Shown: positions 30,134-42,147, counted from the first letter of the stretch. The stretch is 64,000 nucleotides of DNA from Diplonema papillatum (GCA_030068145.1 JAPJBO010000846.1:35963-99962); one strand, 5' to 3'. The notes: generated by a model from the letters alone, not told the origin. Translations and numbers: made by a program.

Positions 30134-31495
30134 CGACGAAGCCGCGCTCCTCTCCCATTCTTCCAAGGCCAGCCTCAGAAGCTGAAGTTGAAACCTGGAG
30201 TTCAAAAAGCTATATCTCACTAGCACGGACCGTCGAAAGACACCGATCTGCGCGCCCATACGGGTACGGGATCGCTTCGGGTGTGGACTTCCGCGCGTTT
30301 TGGTTGTGGCGCACCCGCTTTTCGGGTGTGGACTCGAGGCTGGACCTACTACTTGGGGCGTCGGTGATCGTGCTGAGCACGGGCGGCGTCGAGGGCTGGC
30401 AGAAGGTGCTCCAGAGCGCCGTCAACAACGCGTTTTCCGACCCGAACGAAAACGTCGCCCGGTGCTCGGTCCTGCTCGTGCGGTAGCGACGAAGCCGCGC
30501 TCCTCTCCCATTCTTCCGAGTCCAGCCTCAGAAGCTAAGGTTAAAATGTGGAGTTCAAAAAGCTATATCTCACTAGCACGGACCGTCGAAAGACACCGAT
30601 GTGCGCGCCCACACGGATGCGGGATCGTTTCGGGTGTGGACTCCGGCGCATTCTCTTTAACTCCAGCTTCCGAGGCTGGACCTACTACTTGGGGCGTCGG
30701 TGATCGTGCTGAGCACGGGCGGCGTCGAGGGCTGGCAGAAGGTGCTCCAGAGCGCCGTCGACAACGCGTTTTCCGACCCGAACGAAAACGTCGCCCGGTG
30801 CTCGGTCCTGCTCGTGCGGTAGCGACGAAGCCGCGCTCCTCTCCCATTCTTCCGAGTCCAGCCTCAGAAGCTAAGGTTAAAATGTGGAGTTCAAAAAGCT
30901 ATATCTCACTAGCACGGACCGTCGAAAGACACCGATGTGCGCGCCCACACGGATGCGGGATCGTTTCGGGTGTGGACTCCGGCGCATTCTCTTTAACTCC
31001 AGCTTCCGAGGCTGGACCTACTACTTGGGGCGTCGGTGATCGTGCTGAGCACGGGCGGCGTCGAGGGCTGGCAGAAGGTGCTCCAGAGCGCCGTCGACAA
31101 CGCGTTTTCCGACCCGAACGAAAACGTCGCCCGGTGCTCGGTCCTGCTCGTGCGGTAGCGACGAAGCCGCGCTCCTCTCCCATTCTTCCGAGTCCAGCCT
31201 CAGAAGCTAAGGTTAAAATGTGGAGTTCAAAAAGCTATATCTCACTAGCACGGACCGTCGAAAGACACCGATCTGCGCGCCCATACGGATGCGGGATCGT
31301 TTCGGGTGTGGACTCCGGCGCATTCTCTTTAGCTCCAGCTTCCGAGGCTGGACCTACTACTTGGGGCGTCGGTGATCGTGCTGAGCACGGGCGGCGTCGA
31401 GGGCTGGCAGAAGGTGCTCCAGGGCGCCGTCAACAACGCGGTTTCCGACCCCAACGAAAACATCGCCCGGTGCGTCCTGCTCGTGCGGTAATGAC
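30134..31495 (+). pseudogene. Four tandem copies of the USP1 3' coding end plus a MITE-like spacer (336-bp period)
   Basis: GTGATCGTGCTGAGCACGGG recurs at 30364, 30700, 31036 and 31372, exactly 336 bp apart. Each copy encodes the last 40 residues of USP1 in frame to the same TAG or TAA (VIVLSTGGVEGWQKVLQ...). The rest of each unit is 3' UTR and a segment bounded by GTCCAGCCTCAGAAGCT and AGCTTCCGAGGCTGGAC (repeat family F). Copies 2 and 3 are virtually identical, so amplification was recent. An open frame across the array exists only because 336 is divisible by three. Confidence 0.9.
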
Positions 31496-31539
31496 GAAGC
31501 CGCGCTCCTCTCCCAAGCACAAGACGTCGAAAGACACCA

Positions 31540-31780
31540 ATCTGCACGCCTATACAGCATCGTCGGAAACACAAAGCGGGTGTCACACCCGCTTTTCGGG
31601 TGTGAATTTGCACGCGTTCGTTTCGGGTGTGGACTCGGGCGCACCCTCTTTAACTCCAGCTTCTTGAGCCACTTGATGCTACCGATCAAACATACACCAC
31701 TGCCAACACTCGACCTAAGATTTCCCTAAATCTTAGCCTACACGGCGAGGTCCAGCCTCAGAAGCTGGAGTAAAGGAGAC
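31540..31780. repeat. Degenerate family F (MITE-like) pieces
   Basis: Contains TCACACCCGCTTTTCGGGTG hairpin sequence, AACTCCAGCTTCTTGAG and, at 31748, GGTCCAGCCTCAGAAGCTGG. A complete element of this family is at 39258-39405. Confidence 0.65.
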
Positions 31781-31829
31781 AAGGTAGCACGGGTGGTCCT
31801 GGCTGTGACGAGCTACGAAGAGCCGCAGA

Positions 31830-32065
31830 CTCGCACAGCTGTCCTGTCTGCAGACACACAGATTCCGCGCTGACGATGGCGCCGTGGCTTATAGGACCGA
31901 AACCCACCAGTGCGGTGTTGAGCAAATATCCATTCCAAACACGTCCTTGCAATCCCCCCCCCCACCCCCTGAGAGACAAACCAGCACGTTGCTGTTCCAG
32001 ACACTCAGATTCGGTGCTGACGTTTGATTACAGGACCGAATCACGGTGTTGAGCAAATACCGCCC
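31830..32065. repeat. Dispersed repeat family G, two partial copies
   Basis: GCTGTCCTGTCTGCAGACAC, ATTCCGCGCTGA and GGACCGAAAC...GTGTTGAGCA; a second partial copy is at 32008-32060 and a longer one at 39459-39595. Confidence 0.75.
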
Positions 32066-32316
32066 CTCTTGCATCACCGCCTACCTTCCCCCCCCCAACA
32101 GGAAACACCCCAGTCTAAGAAATACTCGAGCGCGTGATCATATGCGTTTCCGTTTCTTTTCAGTTTTTTTTTTTACGTGGTGCTCATTACTGTTGCCGAA
32201 AGGAGGCATTTCCGGAGCAACGGCTGCGCATGAGAAAGCTGAGCGAGCACAACCCAAAAAGTGCTGGTACAGCCACCTCCCCCCTACGCTCCTACACACG
32301 CGGAGAATAATAATCA

Positions 32317-32540
32317 TTTTTTTGTATAAGCACCTGCTTTGTAGGAAATGCTTGAGGAGACTGCCAGTCGATAGATCAAAGGAGGTAAATGTGCTGTAGC
32401 CCACACGAAACACAGGTAAATCTGGGTTTAGTGGCCGGCGTAAGCGTTCAACAAAAAAGACCCACTTTGTAGTTGTATTGTTTTCTCCCCCTCTAGCCTC
32501 CTTCGAAATGAAGACAAGGCAGTCCCTCGAGTATTTTTTT
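32317..32540 (+). repeat. Dispersed repeat family B, full copy
   Basis: Begins with a T-run and GTATAAGCACCTGCTTTGTA and ends CAGTCCCTCGAGTATTTTTT. Family B' follows it without a gap. Confidence 0.85.
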
Positions 32541-32838
32541 TACAGAAGCGCCAGCTTGAAAGGAATTGCTCGGCGATGCTGCCCGACAAAGAACAGAAGG
32601 GATCCCAAGTGCTGTAACTACCGAACCACGTGTTGAACGGACGTGAGGTCATGCGGGTTTGCCCCTACACGACAAATCACACAAACACAACAGGTCAAAG
32701 TCCTGAGTGAGAAAGCAACACACGGTGGTGTAAGCGAAGAACAAATCAGATTGTGATTGTATTGTATTTGCCCCTTACCTCTATATTTCCTCCCTTCCAT
32801 TCGGAGTCGAAGCAGCTACGTCGAGTATTTTGATGGTA
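32541..32838 (+). repeat. Dispersed repeat family B' (related to B)
   Basis: AAGCGCCAGCTTGAAAGGAA, GTGTTGAACGGACGTGAGGT and GCTACGTCGAGTATTTTGAT. Other copies are at 42148, 47128 and, split, 37344-37795. The unit plan and the TCGAGTATTTT end match family B, so the two are probably diverged members of one SINE-like or non-autonomous element. Confidence 0.8.
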
Positions 32839-34083
32839 CATTTGTACTGACGGGAACGCGAAGTCCTGGCTTACAGCCAGAGCCCAAAAATGCTGGGGTT
32901 TAAGAAAGCGGGTGATTGTACACGCGTTTTCGGGTGAAGTATGCTTGCTTCGAGTGTGGCTTGGGCACTGCTTCCATTCGGGCTCCAGCTTCTGAGGCTG
33001 GACCCCTGCAGTACAGATGAGTGACGCCACCGCCTCCCACCCCATGTTGCGGCATAGGTTCTTCCCGTGGCTCTGGCCCCCGAGGGTGGTGGTGTGTTTA
33101 AGTTCAGGGCTTTGAGTGGGTAACGTCTGAATCGAAGTATAGCCCACTTGTCACTTTCACCAGTCGGCTTTGAGTTTCCGGCACGCTGCTTTTGGGTCCT
33201 GTGACTCCTCTCCGAAGGGTGGGTGGGGCGGGATCTTTCGGGGGACGGATAGAGCGTGGGAGGCTGTCAGCTTCTCCATCCGGCACTCGGCTCAAGACTT
33301 CTGTTTTCATCTTGCGGTAGTAGCTGCACGGGGTTTTCGGCCGAGTGTCTTCACACATCTCACCCGAGGAAGTAAGCTCTCTCTGTGCAGTGTGCTTGCC
33401 TGACTAGCTGTTCCAAACTCCTGGCGTCATGGTCGGCAGTCGTCACCTGGGTCACAGTTTTGAGTCCTGTTCCGAGACTCGCTCGCACGGGGAAGTGGCG
33501 CGAATTACTTGTCGCCAAGCATACTGCACTGCTGACGACTGCCCTGTGTGTGTGTGTGTGTGTGTGGTGTTACGGACCTGTTTTAACGTGGTGCCTCCCT
33601 TCACGAAAGTACGACCACGCTTGTGTGTGTGTGTGTGTGTGTGAGTCAAGATTTGAGTGCGTGAGCCCCTCCGGAGAAAGGCCCAGTCACACTGTCCCCG
33701 ACTCTTCTAGCCCCCGGAGGTGCGACTTTCGCTCAGCGAAGCCACAGCACCGAAATCGACGCAAGGTGCCGCGAACCCCCCCAAGTCGGGGCCACAGTCC
33801 ATCGTAGGCCGTTGCTGCGCTTTGTGTTTGGAAAAGTGATGCATAACGCATAGACCCAGTGTTGTGCGTGCCTCGCCAAGGATCTTCAACTGCAGAGATG
33901 GAAACATGCCAACGCACCCCCTCGGGCAAACATAATATTATGACAGAGACGATGGGCACCAAAAGTGAGAGGGCATCCTTCCACATCATTCGCACGGGAA
34001 AGTTCATTCTGGTGCTTGCCATCTCGTTAGTCTTTGCAGTCTTGCGTGCATCGAGAAGGTCAACAACCTGGCGCTGTCTGATT
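32839..34083. other. Mixed noncoding stretch with GT microsatellites
   Basis: A family F-like end (32975-33000), (GT)n tracts at about 33545-33567 and 33625-33643, and no recognisable gene. An ATG at 33898 opens 66 codons with one hydrophobic stretch (FILVLAISLVFAVLRA), but it ends inside repeat B, so I do not call it. Confidence 0.5.
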
Positions 34084-34310
34084 CTTTTTTTTGTATAAGC
34101 ACCTGCTTTGTAGGAAATACTTGAGAAGGCTGCCAGCTGCAAAAGATCAAAGGAGGTAAATGTGCTGTAGCCCACACGAAACACAGGTGAATCTGGGTTT
34201 AGTGGCGGGCGTAAGCGTCAACAAAAAAGACCCACTTTGTAGTTGTATTGTTTCTCCCCCTCTAGCCTCTTTCGAAGTAAGCACCAGGCAGCCCCTCGAG
34301 TATTTTCATG
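34084..34310 (+). repeat. Dispersed repeat family B
   Basis: T-run, GTATAAGCACCTGCTTTGTA to GCCCCTCGAGTATTTTC. From here to 35060 I see only a C11 run (about 34800), AT-rich sequence and short open frames without similarity. Confidence 0.85.
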
Positions 34311-35061
34311 GTAGCTTCTTTGGAAAGCCAGCGACAACACTGGGTATAGGGGGTGGTGTGTGGGTGGCTAGTCTGCTGTGCGTTTTGAAGGAATGCGTGC
34401 GAAAGTCTTTTTCGTCCTTGCTTCGCAAGCAGTATTCAACTGGAGAAGCTCTTGACCGCTGGAATGCTGACGGCAAGGCAGTGGTCGGAAACGATCCACT
34501 TGGTCAATCTGACTGGCCGGAAACCGACCAGCAAAGCACGATTACGACCAGTCGGCGTGTATGGACTTCGCGGACCATGACATAACCGGTCCACTATATC
34601 CCTTCCCCTCCGCATACGAGGCAGTGTTCTGCGTAAACATTTACTTAAGATTCCCCCTACCCCGTCACCCCGCCCCCCCCGCCTTCATGCAAACCCTGCA
34701 CGGCGAACTTCAGCCTGAAAGAGGGTATGTACCTGAGCGCCCCCTGTAGTGTAAGCACCACGCGCTCTTTAAGCAAACTCCTTCCCCCATTAAAATGATT
34801 CCCCCCCCCCCTAAAAAAAGAGAGAAACAAACCCAGTCCTCTATGGTTCCATTATCCTTACTTGCGGAGTATGGCACTCCCTTCCTTTTCTCTTTTATGT
34901 TCTCCGCCTCATATTTTTTTCATCGACGAAGGCTTGTTGCTAGCATCAAACATGCATGAAAATGCAGTGTTCTGCCTGAACATTGAACTAAGATTTGCCT
35001 CCTCCACGCTGCTCAACGCTCCGACGAACCGTAAGCAGCACCACGAATTCACGAAAAGAGA

Positions 35062-35316
35062 CGGTCATACGGTACCGAGAAGACAGACAGTCACCTACTG
35101 CGGCATAGTGAGGAGGGCCTACCGTAAGTAAGGTGTGTGGACAATGGCCGAAACCACCAATGACCAACAACTAAGGTACCCATCGATCCTCTTACCTCGT
35201 GTACCACCACTCTTACGACACTCAGAGCACAGAGGATATCTTCCCATAACGACGAAGGTCACCCGGAGACTTTAAAACCCCGGAGTTTCAAGCGAACTTT
35301 CACTCTGAAAAGAATG
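35062..35316. repeat. Dispersed repeat type H ending in the ~55-bp module
   Basis: CAGACAGTCACCTACTGCGG to GGTCACCCGGAGACTTTAAA and CAAGCGAACTTTCACTCTG. A diverged second copy lies at 36900-37143. Confidence 0.8.
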
Positions 35317-36899
35317 TCTGCTTTTCCCAACGGTCTCATGCACTAGTCGGTCGTCTGCTGCGATCTCTATGCCGTTCCGCCGCCAATCGGGTACGTACTC
35401 GTTCCAATCCTAGACATGTAGTGTAAGGAGTGCACGTTTCACGTATCGACGTGCGTCACATTTCTTTTGTCGTGTATAAGAAACTGCGGCGCCGACTTTC
35501 TCACACCCCAGGTCTTTGCTTATGAACAGGAATGGAATTGTGATGGAAATACGAAAAAACACAAACATCCATGGCACGTTGGTTGGCGGTTCGTTTTTAC
35601 TTTTCTTTTCCTGCGGCGACACACAGAGACCGGAGCCGCACAATGCGCGCAACAAAGGAAGAAGATATCATCATACAAAGCACCCCCGCCCCCACAACGG
35701 TTGAAACGATACACGGGGGACGTCAGCTTCAGAAGCTGGAGTTAAACAGACCCCGGGGAAGCCGGTGCCTTGCAACCAAAGCGCGTGTAATGTCACGCCC
35801 GAAAAGCGGGTGTGGCACACACTTGTTTAACACCAGCTCAAGCTCCAGCTTCTTAGGGCAGTTGTGCGGTCCCAACAGTTGTTGTCTGATACACCGTGCA
35901 CATCTGCAAGCTTGCTGCCAGAACCTCAGTGACCAACCACTGAAGTGGCCAGGTGCAGTAGTCCAGTACCAGTACAGTATTTCAACAGTGCAGCCCGCCC
36001 AGCCTGAGTTTGCCTGAGTCCAGACTGAGTCTGGCTGAGTCGCACTGCCCCGTGGCCTTCACCGTGCAAGAGAATTTCCAATGATTAACAGCCTCGACGG
36101 CGCCTCGCAAACCGGCTACGTGCGTGGTGGCTGTGCTGCGTGGCGGCTACGAGGACGGGTAAGGAGAAGCGTTATAGCACCCCGAGCAATGCGGGGTAGC
36201 ATGTGGTGGCCTCTGGTTCTTAGTCCCATGGTATCTACGGGGCTTCGATCGAAGAGTGCCATGATGCTGCAAAGGATGGACTCTAGCTAAACGCCTCCAA
36301 GCCGTGGCGGAATCTTCGGGAGAGTGATGGCACCCCCCTGCGCGAAAGGCCAGACACTGCTCTCCAAGAAACGGTCAATCAACCAGAAGGAAACAAGAGT
36401 TCTCGATTTAAGAGAGCAGAAGAAAGGTTTAACGAAGAATCGGAAAAAAAAATTAAGAAAATGCTAATAAAAGTGAAGCCGAGCGAACTTTCAGTCTGAG
36501 AAAAGAAGAAAAAAAAAAAGAAGAAAAAAAAAGCAACGTGTCTGTGCCATTATCCAAGCGAGAATAGAGACGATTCCTCCGCCCTCCCCTCATGCCCCAG
36601 CAATATTCTCCCCCTCCGACCCCTTAACAACGGCTCGGCCGGCAATAGGTACGCTCCGACAGACCGTACAGCGACAGCTGTCGCAACTGATCAGAAACTC
36701 CGAATCAACTGCCCGGCTGCCCAATGGATGATCCTTTTTTCCATGAGCGCCTGACATGAGTGCGTGGTTTGTCACTTTCTAAGCTGGCAGACCGTGGACT
36801 GACTTGTCGGACGTGTTCCCGTCTATTTGGTTGAGACAGGGTCCCTCCCCAAAAAAAAAGCTATAGTTGCAGGGTGCGCTACTTGCGCAAATCATGAGC
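35317..36899. other. Noncoding stretch with a family F relative and purine-rich tract
   Basis: A family F-like piece at 35712-35860 (CAGCTTCAGAAGCTGGAGTT, CACGCCCGAAAAGCGGGTGT). A purine- and A-rich tract at about 36420-36535. Nothing that I can support as a gene. Confidence 0.5.
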
Positions 36900-37143
36900 A
36901 GCACCAGACAGTCACCTACCCCGGCGCCGTACTGAGGAGGGCCTACCGTAAAAGAGGTAGTGTGCATAATGGCCGAAACCACTAGAGATCAACAACAAAG
37001 GTACACACCGATTCTCTTACTAACTCGTGTGAACACCACCCTTATGACCACGCAGACCATAGGATATCTTGCCAATACTATTGCCAAAGGTCACCCGGAC
37101 TCTAAGACGCCGGAGGTTCAAGAAATTTCACTCTGAAAACAAT
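36900..37143. repeat. Dispersed repeat type H, second copy
   Basis: CAGACAGTCACCTACCCCGG, GAGGAGGGCCTACCGTAAA, then GGTCACCCGGACTCTAAGAC. Confidence 0.8.
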
Positions 37144-37339
37144 GACAGACTTCAGTCCCTCAACGGTCCATTCCTAACGGGGCGAGGCTTCGTACTCCAA
37201 TTCTTTTTTCTCTCTCAAGAAGATTCGATGCTAGCGTCCAACGCACTTGAGAGATCCAGTGTTCTGGCGGATCATATGAAACCAAAAAATTCCCCCTCCT
37301 CCCCTCCCGAAGAAACGCACCACTCCCTGATTGTTTTCT

Positions 37340-37795
37340 TTTTACGTAAGCGCCAGCTTGGAAGGAAATGCTCGACGAAGCTGCCAGACAAAGAACCGAA
37401 GAGGTCCCAGTGCTGTAACTACCGAACCACGAAAGACTACACTCCACGAAGGAATGTACTTGGTGTCGGTCACAAACAGTCCCGGACATGGCTAGCCATA
37501 ACCCATAACGAAATCGGGCACCAAATATACAACCCGTAACCATATAGCCCTTTCTTGCTCTAAGAGAACCCATTCATCCACGGTCACACGGAGACCCTAA
37601 ACCCCCGGAATTTCAAGCGAACTTTAGCTCTAAACACAACACGGAAAAAAGCCCTGAGTGAAAAAAAAAACAACACACAGTGGTTTAGCAGGCGAAAAAC
37701 AGAAATATTGTGTTTGTATTGTATCTGCTCCTCTACCTCTATATTTCCCCGCTTCCATTCGGAGTCAGAGCAGCTACGTCGAGTATTTTTGTTTC
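37340..37795. repeat. Family B' split by a type I repeat
   Basis: The B' 5' part (37345-37432, GCGCCAGCTTGGAAGGAAAT) and 3' part (about 37645-37795, ending GCTACGTCGAGTATTTTTG) are separated by a type I copy (37433-37640). This nesting indicates an insertion. Confidence 0.7.
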
Positions 37796-38083
37796 TTGTA
37801 TTCGTCCGGTACATGAACCAGCGGCCGGGCCCCGTGTCTTTTCGGTGTGCGTGGGAAGTTGGGCAAAGGTGCAGTTCCCAGTTCCCCCTCTTGGCACACC
37901 AACCCAGCCCCCTCGTTTGCCGTCGGGCTTTTTTATTGTGTCATGATTCGCGCATTGACATTTGACATTTGACAATTGACAATTTTGTGCTGAAAGAGAG
38001 CTTTTCGATTCCGAAGGTTCCTGTTCGGGATAGAAGAAAGAATAAGGCCGCTCCTCGTCCAGGAACGTGACGGTCAACCACAG

Positions 38084-38317
38084 CTTGCACTCGACGAGCT
38101 TGTGTTCAGCGCGAGCGCCAAGCCCCAAGGTGCGCCACGCATTGATGCTTTAGTTTGGGAAATCGGTAGCCACTTGACCCGTAGGCCCGTGACTCTGCAG
38201 TACCGCCGAACACGTGAAACTTGGCTCCCGTGTAGCAGATACCTAATCTCTCTGTTCGGGATGAAAAAAGGGATTCCGTCCATCACTCCCTATCGCGCCA
38301 GAGCTGTGTCGCCGTGA
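38084..38317 (+). CDS. Candidate exon paralogous to exon 3 of locus 1
   Basis: Preceded by CGGTCAACCACAG (acceptor, conserved with 22314). It encodes LALDELVFSASAKPQGAPRI, DALVWEIGSHLTRRPV and TLQYRRTRETWLPCSR and stays open to 38317. Sequence similarity to 22285-22480 includes the last ~30 bases of the intron. No exon 2 counterpart is visible upstream, so this may be an isolated gene fragment. Function unknown. Confidence 0.4.
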   Translation, partial: LALDELVFSASAKPQGAPRIDALVWEIGSHLTRRPVTLQYRRTRETWLPCSRYLISLFGMKKGIPSITPYRARAVSP

Positions 38318-38685
38318 GTTCAAATGAGTACCACACTGAAAAGTACTCAGTATTTCTAGTATCTTCGCAGCAAATAAGAGGTCTGCGCAGATTCCGTTGG
38401 AATGCAGTGTGCGTTGCAACGCGACCCAAAAATGTACGCCTGTGCAATCACGACCCGACTTACTGAAGATCATGCCATCGTCACTATACATGTCCGCTTC
38501 ACATGGATATCCCTTCCTGACGAGCACGCAACCCGGTGAACATAGTCAAGAGTCGAAGATCAGCGTCGAAACTTCCTGGCTTTTCACGCCGTAGCAGAAC
38601 GACCACACCCTACCCAATCCCAAACACCCCCTAAATGCGGTAGGGGACTTCACAAGGTTTCACAACGGAACGTCTTCTTGTTGCG

Positions 38686-38964
38686 TTAGTGGGGAGTCAT
38701 TTGCATGCAAATGAGTACCACACTATGCCAGCTTTTCGCTACGTGACTCCAGAGGGTCACTTTTTCCGCGCTTTCGGCGCGGCGCAACTCTAGTCGGTTG
38801 CAACTGTTGTTGCTGCTCACGATCTCATAATCCGAAAAGGAATCGGAGTCTTCGCTTTCTCGCTTGCGCCGATAGGCACGCCGCGATGCGGAGGACGCGA
38901 GTAGCCGGGAAGAGCCGGCGGGAGGGCGCGATCGTTGTGTGACCCGTGGAGACAACGGAACCAC
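38686..38964 (-). CDS. Candidate minus-strand exon, Ser/Arg/Glu-rich
   Basis: Open frame with coding-like, GC-rich composition against an AT-rich background: SASRRAYRRKRESEDSDSFS, DYEIVSSNNSCNRLELRRAE. No ATG at its 5' end and no known domain. The downstream end (toward 38700) runs into CATTTGCATGCAAATG, a 16-bp perfect palindrome (38698-38713). Confidence 0.25.
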   Translation of the reverse strand: MVPLSPRVTQRSRPPAGSSRLLASSASRRAYRRKRESEDSDSFSDYEIVSSNNSCNRLELRRAESAEKVTLWSHVAKSWHSVVLICMQMTPH

Positions 38965-39257
38965 ACAACACCCGAAACGAGCGGCACCCTCTCACTTCTC
39001 AACCCCCTTCTACCCAAGCCTCTACGGTCAACCGGAGACTTTAAAATACCGACCTTCTACTCCACAAATAACGCTAAAAGAAAGGAAAAGAAAAAAAACG
39101 TTTTTGACGACGCCGGCGAAAACACGGTGTCGTCTGCCCTCAAATTTCGCCGGGTGCAGGGCCGGGGTTTGGGTTCCTCCACAACGAAGACCAAAGAAGA
39201 AACGCGCTCTCACAGCCGCCGCGCTCTATTGCGCCGGCGGGCAGGCGTACACGGTGA

Positions 39258-39405
39258 GGTCCAGCCTCAGAAGCTGGAGTTTAAGAGGGTGGGCCCGATT
39301 CACACCCGCAAGGCGGGTGCGCTGCGACCAAAACGCGCGGGGATCCACACCCGAAAAGCGGGTGTGAAACCCCGCTTTTTTAACTCCAGCTTCTGAGGCT
39401 GGACT
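39258..39405. mobile_element. 148-bp MITE (family F) with ~25-bp terminal inverted repeats
   Basis: GGTCCAGCCTCAGAAGCTGG... (39258-39284) and its inverted copy (39380-39405, ...CCAGCTTCTGAGGCTGGACT) bound a core with CACACCCGAAAAGCGGGTGT hairpins. No coding capacity. Pieces of this family lie in every USP1 3' repeat unit and at 31540-31780, 32905-33005 and 35712-35860. Confidence 0.8.
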
Positions 39406-39458
39406 CCACCGTGCAGTCGCCACTCTCGCCCCCACCCCCCCCCATTACCACCAGACTC

Positions 39459-39595
39459 ACCCTGCTGTCCTGTCTGCAGACACTCAGGTTCCGCGCTGAT
39501 GATGGTCCGCCTTATTTGTCCGTGGCTTAAAGGACCGAAACACGGCGCAGACGGGACCAGTGCTGTGTTGAGCACATACCCATTCCAAGCACGTT
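39459..39595. repeat. Dispersed repeat family G
   Basis: GCTGTCCTGTCTGCAGACAC to GTGTTGAGCACATACCCATT, matching 31835-31950. Confidence 0.8.
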
Positions 39596-39849
39596 CTTCC
39601 GGATTGCAACATGGGTCCCGAGCGGAACCAAAACAAAATGAGTCAGGGATTAAGGATCAAGTTAGGGCCGGCTTCCTCGGTTTCCTCGACGGTCGAAAAA
39701 CCGGTGGTGTTTTGGTAGAAGGTACACAAGTGGGGTTCTCCCACACATGTGTACACTACGACTACTCTGCACTACCACGAAAAACTCCAACACTGAAATA
39801 AATTGAAAATCGGTCGGCAAACTCTAACACCAACAGACGCCGAATACAT

Positions 39850-40240
39850 AGGTAGCAAGCGTACTCACTACCGCAGGTACGATACGCATACTAGTAGACG
39901 CTACCTTAAGGAACCTTTACGACAACGGCCACCCGGAGGCTTTAGAATCCCTGATCCCCAATCGAACTTCCACTCTACTAAATGAATAAATAGGTGCCAG
40001 GTCACGCCTATGCCATGAAGAAGCCCCAGCTCAACCCCTCGACAAGTAGAACGAAAAATGAAGAAAAAAAGAATACTCGGTGCAAAAACCGAGAAAAAAA
40101 AAGAAAGAGAATAGTTGAGTCGCAGCTCTTGACAGTTAGAAACCCAACGAAAAAACACAAAAAGGACCCCCCTCCGCCTCAACGGTGAACCGGTGACTTT
40201 AAACCCCCGGAGTTCGAAGCGAACTTGCACTTTAAAGAGT
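39850..40240. repeat. Type A repeat and a second ~55-bp module copy
   Basis: 39865-39975 matches the type A unit (CTACCGCAGGTACGATACGC, CCTTAAGGAACC, GGCCACCCGGAGGCTTTAGA). 40186-40235 is another module (GGTGAACCGGTGACTTTAAA, CGAAGCGAACTTGCACTTTA). Two further degenerate modules are at 39024-39080 and 41600-41640. Confidence 0.6.
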
Positions 40241-40539
40241 ACCGGCTTCTTAAAACACGAAACAATCTGAAATCGACTCGATGCGCTGGCATCGAACAGA
40301 ACGAAAGGCAGTTCTGCCTAAACGTTGCACTTGGCCCCCCCATCCTCCCCCCAAGGCCAAGGTGGGGTGGGAAGGGACTGTGATATGACATGAACACCGC
40401 CTTGTTCGCTCTCTGAACGGCAGCAAGAAAAGGCGGTTGGTTAGTGACCGCACCCTTTGTTCTGATGCGTTCTTTCTCTTTTACTCTCACTCTACGAACG
40501 TGTCTACCCGCAGTGCACAACATGTCCCAGTGAAAATCC

Positions 40540-40760
40540 AGACTAATCGTGTCAGTGGAAACACGATGCAGGCCATCGCCTCAGATTCTGCATTCTACCC
40601 TCAAGCTTCCACGGCGTTGCGTTTGCGCCGATGATTTCAATGAGCCTGAAGCACGACACAGTACGGTCGAAAAGAGGTAGTCACATAGTAAATCAGCAGT
40701 TCATTGCTACAGATCTTTCTGCATTCTATCCTCAAGCTTTCGCGGGATGTCGTGGTCTTT
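40540..40760 (+). repeat. Family D-related segments with protein-level similarity
   Basis: Two stretches encode MQAIASDSAFYPQAS (40566) and QFIATDLSAFYPQAF (40702), similar to QIIATDSLHSDPN at 22888. They are preceded by an acceptor-like GTCTACCCGCAG at about 40513. They may derive from a repeated coding exon. The ATG ORF 40631-40864 (77 codons) runs across the second copy; I cannot say that it is a gene. Confidence 0.4.
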
Positions 40761-41277
40761 TCACGGACCAGGAACCGACTGATATCGATCCGCCGAAGAT
40801 GCCTGCTCAGGTGTGGACGCCAGATTCTATCGGCCAAGGCTTATGCATGGAGGAATGCGGCTAGATGCAAGAGAATGCAATCGGGGGGCGGGGCGTAGTG
40901 ACGCAAGAGTTTTCGTGACAGTACGTTTGGACTGAAACGAGCATTCCCAGGACTACGGTCGTACAGGAGAACGTTAAACGATGCCAACGAAAAACTAACG
41001 CTAGAAAATATGGATAGGCTGGGTTCGAAGAGATCTCCCCCAGGCGCCTAAACATTAAACATTAAACCAAGATTTCCCTCCCCCTCAAAAAGGGTTCTAC
41101 CTTTCTGTACATGCGAAGAACATGAATTGTTTGCCGTATCATTTTCACACAAATAGGGGAGTGTTCTTGGGCTCCCCATGAGCATTGAGTTCTGTAACGT
41201 GCAAGTGCCATCAAGGCTGGCGTGCACTAGCTGAGCAGGAGTTGCCCTGTAAACCGTACCGGTCCATTGTCCGCACC

Positions 41278-41386
41278 ATGGCTCTAAGTAGAGGCTGCGA
41301 TATCTTCCTGAGTTCTGCAAGTTCGTCAAACTCCGCGCACGGGCACAGTGCCCCAGTTGACCTCATCCTCGAGGATATGGGTCCGG
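41278..41386 (+). CDS. Candidate first exon with consensus donor
   Basis: ATG then 36 codons (MALSRGCDIFLSSASSSNSA...VDLILEDMGPG) ending CGG|GTAAGT, a perfect splice-donor consensus. No matching downstream exon identified and no known domain. Confidence 0.3.
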
Positions 41387-41692
41387 GTAAGTGCCATTTT
41401 TCGCGCACCCTTTGCCGATTAGTGTGATGTTGATCGATCGTTACCCCTAGAGGGGTTTTCCAGTACGAGCGGGTTTTTGTTGGCTTCGATTAACTGTTCA
41501 TGGGCACCTGGTGCACCTGTAACTACCACACACGAGAAAACATCCCATCCCCCACCCTACTTCCCTCCCCATTACTTTTCTGACTCCTTGCCTCAACGGT
41601 CAACTGGAGGCTCCAAAAAACACCCGGCCCTTTAAAATCTCAAAGTACTCTATACTCAATCCGCGACTCGACTGCTCTCAAACCCGAATCCC

Positions 41693-41825
41693 CCCCCAGG
41701 CATCTTGTTAAGAACCATCCATCCATCCATCAGCCGGCGATGGGGAGGGGTCTCGTTTATCCGGCCATCGGCCAAAGTGGCTGATCCTTAACAAGAGCTG
41801 TTCCCCCCCCCTGGATACCTGTAAC
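41693..41825. repeat. Dispersed repeat M with C-runs and CATC microsatellite
   Basis: C-run, AGGCATCTTGTTAAGAACC, (CATC)n and CAGCCGG; the right half has the inverted piece CCTTAACAAGA. The left half recurs at 56867-56918. Confidence 0.8.
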
Positions 41826-42147
41826 TCGAGGTCCAGGTCCTGGACTTTTTTTGGGGGTTTGGCCTCAGTAGGATTACCGAAAGAAACTATTCCACTCCAG
41901 GGCCCCACTCTGTCCTTGCGCTTAACGGATTCAAGTGCGTCCGAAAGCGTCCTCGAAAACGAGGTTTTCGACGAAACCTTAAGCGGGGTTTCAAGTTCCG
42001 GCAGGGCCAGCTGGTTGCTAGCTACACGGGTACCCCAGCTCAGTCACCCACGATGGTTGCCAAGAAGGGGTGCTGAAAAACTGTTTTTTTGTGGGCCGGA
42101 GTCCCTGAAACCCTGTACTGCGGGAAGTCTTTGTCCCCCATTTTCTT

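Noticed and set aside
30300..31667. 455-codon repeat-protein frame across the USP1 3' array
   Set aside because: Open only because the repeat period is 336; it reads the USP end in the wrong frame.
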